NCBI GenBank assembly: GCA_937871145.1
Contig: CALMXN010000070.1
Location: 1 to 8,517 of the forward strand
DNA from: an uncultured Clostridia bacterium
GTDB taxonomy: Bacteria; Bacillota; Clostridia; Oscillospirales; Ruminococcaceae
Reading direction: 5' to 3'
Length of the DNA: 8,517 nt
Shown: positions 4,584 through 8,517 of the stretch, piece after piece
Numbering within the stretch: position 1 is the stretch's first letter
How the letters are laid out: the number at the start of each line of letters is the position of its first letter
The notes under the pieces: model-generated
What the model saw: only the letters and a program-made list of their open reading frames with translations
Told to the model about the DNA's origin: nothing
The model's database searches: none
Translations under genes and position numbers: made by a program

Positions 4584-5755
4584 TAAATTATGATAAAGTA
4601 GTATCAAGGATTGCTCACGATATAAAGCCATCCGGCATAAGAAAGTATTTTGATATTGCTCAACAGCTTGATGGAGTAATCTCCCTCGGAGTTGGTGAGC
4701 CTGACTTTCCTACACCGTGGAGCATCAGACGTTCAGCAATTACTGCACTTGAAAAGGGTAAAACCTTCTACACAGCAAATGCAGGTCTGATTGAACTTCG
4801 AAAAGCAATCTCAAAGTATACTGAAGAAAAAATAGGGGTGAGCTATAACCCTGATAAAGAAATAATAGTTACAGTAGGTGGCTCTGAGGCTATTGACCTT
4901 GCTATAAGAGCTATTGTTGAACCAGGCGATGAAGTTCTTGTTGTTGAACCTTGCTTTGTCTGCTATGCGCCTATTGTCAGACTTACAGGCGGAATACCTG
5001 TTGTTATTCAGACAAAGCTTGAAGATAACTTCAGACTTACAGCTGGTGAACTCAGAGAGAAAATTACCGACAAGACAAAGCTACTCATTCTCCCATTCCC
5101 TAACAACCCAACCGGTGCTGTTATGAGAAAAGAGCATCTTTTGGAAATTGCTGACGTTCTTGCCGGAACAAACATTATGGTGCTTTCTGACGAGATTTAC
5201 TCATCACTTACTTACGGGGAACAGCACGTTTCTTTCGCAAGCATTGAGGGAATGAAAGAACGTACAATTATGATAAACGGCTTTTCAAAGGCTTTTGCTA
5301 TGACAGGATGGCGACTCGGATACCTCGGTGGTCCGCAGGAAGTTGTTAAGCATATGCTGAAAATTCATCAGTATGGCATTATGTCTTCACCAACAATCAG
5401 CCAGTATGCAGCTATTGAAGCGCTTGAACACTGCGACAATGATGTGAAGAAAATGGTTTCAGAATACAATATGAGAAGACGTTATCTTGTTGATGCATTC
5501 AACAGCCTTGGTCTCGAATGCTTTAATCCTGAAGGCGCATTCTATGTATTCCCTTGTATTAAGAGCACAGGACTCACAAGTGAAGAATTCTGTGAACAGC
5601 TTGTATATTCTCACAAGGTTGCTGTTGTGCCTGGTAATGCTTTCGGTGAAAGTGGAGAAGGCTTTATCAGAGTTTCATATGCTTATTCACTTAGCCATCT
5701 TAAAGAAGCAATCAGTAGAATTGAAGACTTTTTAAAAGGTCTGAAAGATAAATAA
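4580..5755 (+). CDS. PLP-dependent class I/II aminotransferase (aspartate aminotransferase fold type I)
   Basis: A 391-residue cytoplasmic enzyme, full length for the family. Landmarks: LGVGEPDFPTP (36-46), GGSEAIDLA (100-108) for PLP phosphate binding, PFPNNPTGA (172-180) with Asn176 contacting the cofactor ring, SDEIY (203-207) with Asp204 and Tyr207, FSKAFAMTGWRLGY (235-248) with Schiff-base Lys237, and FIRVSYA (362-368) with Arg364 for the substrate carboxylate. It transfers amino groups between an amino acid and a 2-oxo acid. The sequence resembles the aspartate/PatA/aromatic group, but the exact substrate is uncertain. The start is GTG at 4580, overlapping the Lrp stop codon by 4 bp (GTGA). 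The nearby ATG is out of frame. Translation is probably coupled to the regulator gene. Confidence 0.95.
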   Translation: MINYDKVVSRIAHDIKPSGIRKYFDIAQQLDGVISLGVGEPDFPTPWSIRRSAITALEKGKTFYTANAGLIELRKAISKYTEEKIGVSYNPDKEIIVTVGGSEAIDLAIRAIVEPGDEVLVVEPCFVCYAPIVRLTGGIPVVIQTKLEDNFRLTAGELREKITDKTKLLILPFPNNPTGAVMRKEHLLEIADVLAGTNIMVLSDEIYSSLTYGEQHVSFASIEGMKERTIMINGFSKAFAMTGWRLGYLGGPQEVVKHMLKIHQYGIMSSPTISQYAAIEALEHCDNDVKKMVSEYNMRRRYLVDAFNSLGLECFNPEGAFYVFPCIKSTGLTSEEFCEQLVYSHKVAVVPGNAFGESGEGFIRVSYAYSLSHLKEAISRIEDFLKGLKDK

Positions 5756-5783
5756 TTAATTAAATCAGGAGTGATAATTTAAA

Positions 5784-6659
5784 ATGCAAGACTCAGTATC
5801 CGTCCGAACGCCAGCGAAAATAAATCTATCATTAGATATTCTCGGGAAAAGATATGACGGCTATCATTTTGTAAAAACAATCATGCAGACGGTTTCTATT
5901 TTTGACGAACTAAAAATAGAGTTGAACGAGCTAAACGAGATCAGAATTTTTTGTGACGCACCAGGAATTCCATGTGACAGCAGTAATCTCGTATACAAAG
6001 CCGCTATTGCTTTTTTTGAGCATATTCAGGTTCAGCCTGTTGGAATTGATATTACCATTGAAAAGAAAATTCCATCCATGGCCGGTCTCGCGGGGGGCAG
6101 CTCTGATGCTGCTGGAATGATTGTTGCACTTAACAGATTAATGGAAACTGAGCTATCCGATGATGAGCTTTATGATATAGGCGAAAAAATCGGTGCAGAT
6201 GTTCCTTTCTGTATTAACGGAGGAACAGCTCTTGCAGAAGGAGTCGGGGACATTTTAAATCAGTTACCTGATATTCCTGAATGCTATATACTTATTGTAA
6301 AACCAGACTTCAACATCAGCACACCGGAAGCTTATAAGAAATTTGATTCTCTTGAATATGCCCAGTCATCAGAGCTTGAAGAGCTTGTTGCTTCTATCAC
6401 TATTCAGGATCTTGAAAAAATGTCAGGATTGCTGTTCAATGCATTTGAATATGCAATTGACAATGACGAGATATTCAAAATAAAAGAAGAAATGATTGAT
6501 GCTGGTGCACTTGGCGCTTTGATGAGTGGAAGTGGCTCGGCTGTTTATGGAATTTTTGATAAGAAAAAATACGCTTCAAAATGTGCAGAAGCTCTTGAAG
6601 AAAGATACAGCTTTGCACAGGTTTGCACGCCACATAACGGTGGCGTAGAAATACTGTAA
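5784..6659 (+). CDS. ispE: 4-diphosphocytidyl-2-C-methyl-D-erythritol kinase
   Basis: A 291-residue GHMP-family kinase that phosphorylates the 2-hydroxyl of CDP-methylerythritol, the fourth step of the non-mevalonate (MEP) isoprenoid pathway. Substrate-binding TPAKINLSLDIL (9-20) includes Lys12, with GYH (26-28) after it. The ATP-binding loop is PSMAGLAGGSSDAAG (97-111). GADVPFCINGGTAL (137-150) includes catalytic Asp139, and the C-terminal LMSGSGSAVYGIF (246-258) is the third GHMP motif. All key residues are present. ATG at 5784 has AGGAGTGAT upstream. It is 28 nt after the aminotransferase with no terminator between them, and 15 nt before the zinc-ribbon membrane protein, so it should be part of the lrp operon. 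No other MEP gene is in the window. Confidence 0.97.
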   Translation: MQDSVSVRTPAKINLSLDILGKRYDGYHFVKTIMQTVSIFDELKIELNELNEIRIFCDAPGIPCDSSNLVYKAAIAFFEHIQVQPVGIDITIEKKIPSMAGLAGGSSDAAGMIVALNRLMETELSDDELYDIGEKIGADVPFCINGGTALAEGVGDILNQLPDIPECYILIVKPDFNISTPEAYKKFDSLEYAQSSELEELVASITIQDLEKMSGLLFNAFEYAIDNDEIFKIKEEMIDAGALGALMSGSGSAVYGIFDKKKYASKCAEALEERYSFAQVCTPHNGGVEIL

Positions 6660-6674
6660 AGGAAATTTGACATC

Positions 6675-7742
6675 ATGGCTAAAGGAGACAGATGCGAAAA
6701 CTGTTGGCATGTTTTTGAAAATGAAGATGAGAATATTTGCCCTATTTGTTTTAAACACAGAGTAATGGAAGATGAAAAGTGTGATACTGTAAAGTACAAA
6801 ACATATAAAAAGCCAAATGATTCTCGTGTTTATTTTATGAATGGTAAACCGTTTTGTGATAATTGCAATTATGCTTTTAAAAGCCAGGATGAAAATGTTT
6901 GCCCTATTTGTTTTAAACACAGAATAATGGAGGAGAAAACATTAAAAGAAGAAAAGCATAATACTGAAGAGTACAAAACATATGAATACGATACAAACGA
7001 GTATAATACTAATAATTATGACACAAATGAGTCTGACGCAGATAAATACGAAGCAGATAGTACTACAGATTTACCACCAGAACATCTCACTACATATAAA
7101 AAACCAGGTAATTCTAGTGCCCTTATTTTAGGTATTATGTTAATTATAATTATGTCAGGTATAGTTGTATTTTGTCTCTCGCTTTTTAATTCTCCCCATC
7201 CTTCTAATTCCGATGAAGAAAGCTCTACAAATTTTAACACTTATGTTGACTCACATTACACTAATAACTTTCATTTTGATGAGCCAATAGATTATAAGGG
7301 CATAGAATATACTTTTTCTGACGCCTATAATATAGGTAAAACTTTTAAAGGAATAAAAGCTGAGGAAGGGAAAACTTTTATAGCAATAAAATTCTCAGCT
7401 ATGAATACAATAACCTCAGATAACGCACTTACAACTGATTTTGAATATTATGATTTTGCTAACAGCGTAGACTTTGCTAGCAGCATAGACAATAATTATG
7501 ATTATTCTGCTCTTTTGCCAAAAAATGTGTCTAAAGTATATGATTTAGATTTTACAAGTCATGATAACATAGTGCTTAAAAACAACGATATTTTTTATGG
7601 CTACTACGTAATTCAGGTATCTGAATCAGATTCTTTAATATGGTTTGAATTTGGATTGAATATTTTAAGCATTAACGATTCTGAACCTTCAAAGCCTATG
7701 TTTATAAATGATTTCGATATAAAAGAATTGAAAATCAATTAA
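6675..7742 (+). CDS. Membrane protein with two N-terminal zinc ribbons and a DUF4352-like external domain
   Basis: A 355-residue protein of unknown function. Two near-identical zinc ribbons open it, each CX2C-X11-CX2C: Cys7/10/22/25 and Cys61/64/76/79, both ending in ICPICFKHR or VCPICFKHR. A Glu/Asn/Tyr-rich linker (99-128) is built of pentapeptides of type EYxTx. One membrane helix lies at about 149-171 (ALILGIMLIIIMSGIVVF). With the Cys-rich part inside, the C-terminal 180 residues should be outside. There, YKGIEYTFSDAYNIG and EGKTFIAIKFSAMN (231-244) resemble the immunoglobulin-like DUF4352 fold; this is family-level inference. The motif TYKKP recurs at 43-47 and 140-144. AAAGGA overlaps the ispE stop codon, 15 nt ahead of the ATG, so it is probably translated from the same message. 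Codons are more AT-rich than in ispE, as often seen in lineage-specific genes. Sensor or envelope roles are possible but unproven. Confidence 0.85.
   Translation: MAKGDRCENCWHVFENEDENICPICFKHRVMEDEKCDTVKYKTYKKPNDSRVYFMNGKPFCDNCNYAFKSQDENVCPICFKHRIMEEKTLKEEKHNTEEYKTYEYDTNEYNTNNYDTNESDADKYEADSTTDLPPEHLTTYKKPGNSSALILGIMLIIIMSGIVVFCLSLFNSPHPSNSDEESSTNFNTYVDSHYTNNFHFDEPIDYKGIEYTFSDAYNIGKTFKGIKAEEGKTFIAIKFSAMNTITSDNALTTDFEYYDFANSVDFASSIDNNYDYSALLPKNVSKVYDLDFTSHDNIVLKNNDIFYGYYVIQVSESDSLIWFEFGLNILSINDSEPSKPMFINDFDIKELKIN
6690..6938 (+). repeat. Direct repeat encoding the duplicated zinc ribbon
   Basis: The DNA for the first ribbon (about 6690-6776) is repeated 162 bp (54 codons) later at about 6852-6938. 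A 26-bp core is identical: 6736-6761 equals 6898-6923. Outside the core, identity is lower, so this is a segmental duplication whose core was kept or homogenised. Confidence 0.85.
6969..7058 (+). repeat. Six degenerate 15-bp units encoding pentapeptides
   Basis: In-frame 15-bp units encode EYKTY, EYDTN, EYNTN, NYDTN, ESDAD and KYEAD (residues 99-128), lengthening the linker between the second zinc ribbon and the membrane helix. The last two units have diverged. Tandem units in the reading frame suggest growth by slippage or unequal recombination. Confidence 0.7.
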
Positions 7743-7777
7743 AGAAATCGCAGTATTATTTATACTGCGATTTCTTT
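7741..7777. terminator. Bidirectional intrinsic terminator between convergent genes
   Basis: A 16-bp perfect stem pairs 7741-7756 with 7762-7777 around a 5-nt loop. The outer part is A-rich on the left and T-rich on the right, so it yields a U tract in both directions. It begins within the stop codon of the zinc-ribbon gene (7740-7742) and covers part of the stop codon (7776-7778) of the convergent radical SAM gene. Confidence 0.88.
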
Positions 7778-8517
7778 ATATGCCCGATAAATCAAAATCA
7801 GGAGTGTATTCTTCCTTTGCTGAAGATTTTTCCTGCATAAATCCCTTCAGTCCAAGCTTCTGCGCGTGTTCAAGAACCTTATTATATTCAAAGGTCGATA
7901 CTCGCCTGTTTATCTCTGGATGCTCTGTGCATTTATAAAAAGGGGTATACTGGCTCAGTAAACTTATAAGAATCTTATCCTTGTCAAAATTATCAGCAAT
8001 CCAGTCAAGCACCGCAATAGAGTCATTACGATTATTAGGAAGGACAAGGTGGCGGATAATCAATCCTTTTTTAAGTATATCACCGTTGTATTCAAGCCCA
8101 CCGACTTGTTCATACATATACTTTATTGCTTTGGTAGCAACATCAAAATAATCCTTTGCCTTTGAATATTTCTGTGAGATATTGCTGTCCTTATACTTTA
8201 AATCAGGAAGATAAATATCAACATAACCTTCAAGCATTTTTAGTGTATCAACACACTCATATCCGCCTGTGTTATACACTATCGGGATGTTCAGCTTACC
8301 CTTCACCATATCAAGCGCCTGAATAATTAATGGAACATAATGCGTCGGGTTGACTAAATTTATATTTTCAGCTTTCTGTTCCTGAAGTTCAAGGAAAATC
8401 TGCGCAAGCCGTTCTACAGAAATATTTTTACCGAAGTTTTCAGCACTGATTTTATAATTCTGGCAGAAGCAGCATTTCAATGTACAGCCTGAAAAAAATA
8501 CTGTACCTGAACCATTT
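7776..8517 (-). CDS. PflX-like radical SAM protein (COG1313 type), 5' end cut by window edge
   Basis: Reading leftward, the frame is open from the right edge to TAA at 7778-7776, giving 246 visible residues. The first of them are NGSGTVFFSGCT, followed by LKCCFCQNYKIS, which has the radical SAM motif CX3CX2C (visible residues 11, 15 and 18). A TTG at 8480 lies inside this motif and is not the start; the true start lies outside the window, about 50 residues upstream. Downstream blocks typical of PflX, a homologue of pyruvate formate-lyase activating enzyme, include VYNTGGYE, IYLPDLKY, LIIRHLVLPN, SLLSQYTPF and a C-terminal YTPDFDLSGI. The protein binds a [4Fe-4S] cluster and S-adenosylmethionine. 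Its target is not known for the family; activation of a glycyl-radical enzyme is a possibility only. It shares a bidirectional terminator with the zinc-ribbon gene. Confidence 0.9.
   Translation of the reverse strand, partial: NGSGTVFFSGCTLKCCFCQNYKISAENFGKNISVERLAQIFLELQEQKAENINLVNPTHYVPLIIQALDMVKGKLNIPIVYNTGGYECVDTLKMLEGYVDIYLPDLKYKDSNISQKYSKAKDYFDVATKAIKYMYEQVGGLEYNGDILKKGLIIRHLVLPNNRNDSIAVLDWIADNFDKDKILISLLSQYTPFYKCTEHPEINRRVSTFEYNKVLEHAQKLGLKGFMQEKSSAKEEYTPDFDLSGI

Noticed and set aside
6545..6920. Minus-strand open frames opposite the ispE end and zinc-ribbon start
   Set aside because: They are mirror images of the sense genes; their internal repetition only reflects the duplicated zinc-ribbon DNA.
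6736..6923. Spaced identical 26-bp repeats as a CRISPR-like array
   Set aside because: Only two copies, in frame within a protein gene and encoding the same zinc-ribbon residues; there are no cas genes.
7776..8480. Radical SAM gene beginning at the TTG codon at 8480
   Set aside because: That codon lies between the first and second cysteines of the CX3CX2C motif, and the frame stays open to the window edge, so the gene is simply cut.

Overview
The window is AT-rich and looks like a chromosomal segment of a Gram-positive, probably spore-forming, anaerobic clostridial Firmicute (Ruminococcus-like is a guess). The reasons are strong AGGAGG-type ribosome binding sites, consensus sigma-A promoters, a spore-photoproduct-lyase-type radical SAM gene, a PflX-type radical SAM gene, a clostridial-style BioY, and IspE of the non-mevalonate isoprenoid pathway. 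It holds ten protein genes, two of them cut by the window edges. I see no RNA gene, insertion sequence, CRISPR array, phage gene or origin. No stretch longer than about 130 bases lacks a gene.

Left part (1-2507): a spore-photoproduct-lyase-like radical SAM gene runs leftward out of the window. Divergent from it are a tocopherol-cyclase-family (PF14249) gene and a TspO/MBR membrane protein gene. The tspO gene appears to start at an ATT codon. A GC-rich bidirectional hairpin closes this part.

Middle part (2506-3983, all leftward): a GNAT acetyltransferase, then a biotin unit of bioY (ECF transporter S component) and a DUF1284 gene. Upstream of bioY is a near-consensus BirA operator (TTGTAAACT-N14-AGTTTACAA). 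It sits directly after a sigma-A promoter whose -35 and -10 boxes lie inside the inverted repeat that follows the GNAT gene. DUF1284 starts 4 nt after bioY without a visible Shine-Dalgarno sequence, so it looks translationally coupled and under the same biotin control.

Right part (4043-7777): a rightward unit of an Lrp/AsnC regulator, a class I/II PLP aminotransferase (4-bp overlap), ispE, and a membrane protein with two cytoplasmic zinc ribbons and a predicted external DUF4352-like domain. It is driven by a promoter placed back-to-back with the GNAT promoter and ends in a 16-bp perfect hairpin. That hairpin also serves the convergent PflX-like radical SAM gene that leaves the window at the right edge.

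Most of the window is ordinary housekeeping or accessory chromosome. The points most worth a second look are the ATT start of tspO, the missing hydrogen-donor cysteine in the SPL-like enzyme, the tocopherol-cyclase-family gene beside it, the biotin-regulated DUF1284 gene, and the duplicated zinc-ribbon/pentapeptide-repeat protein. I did not find a clear new multi-gene defence or biosynthetic system.
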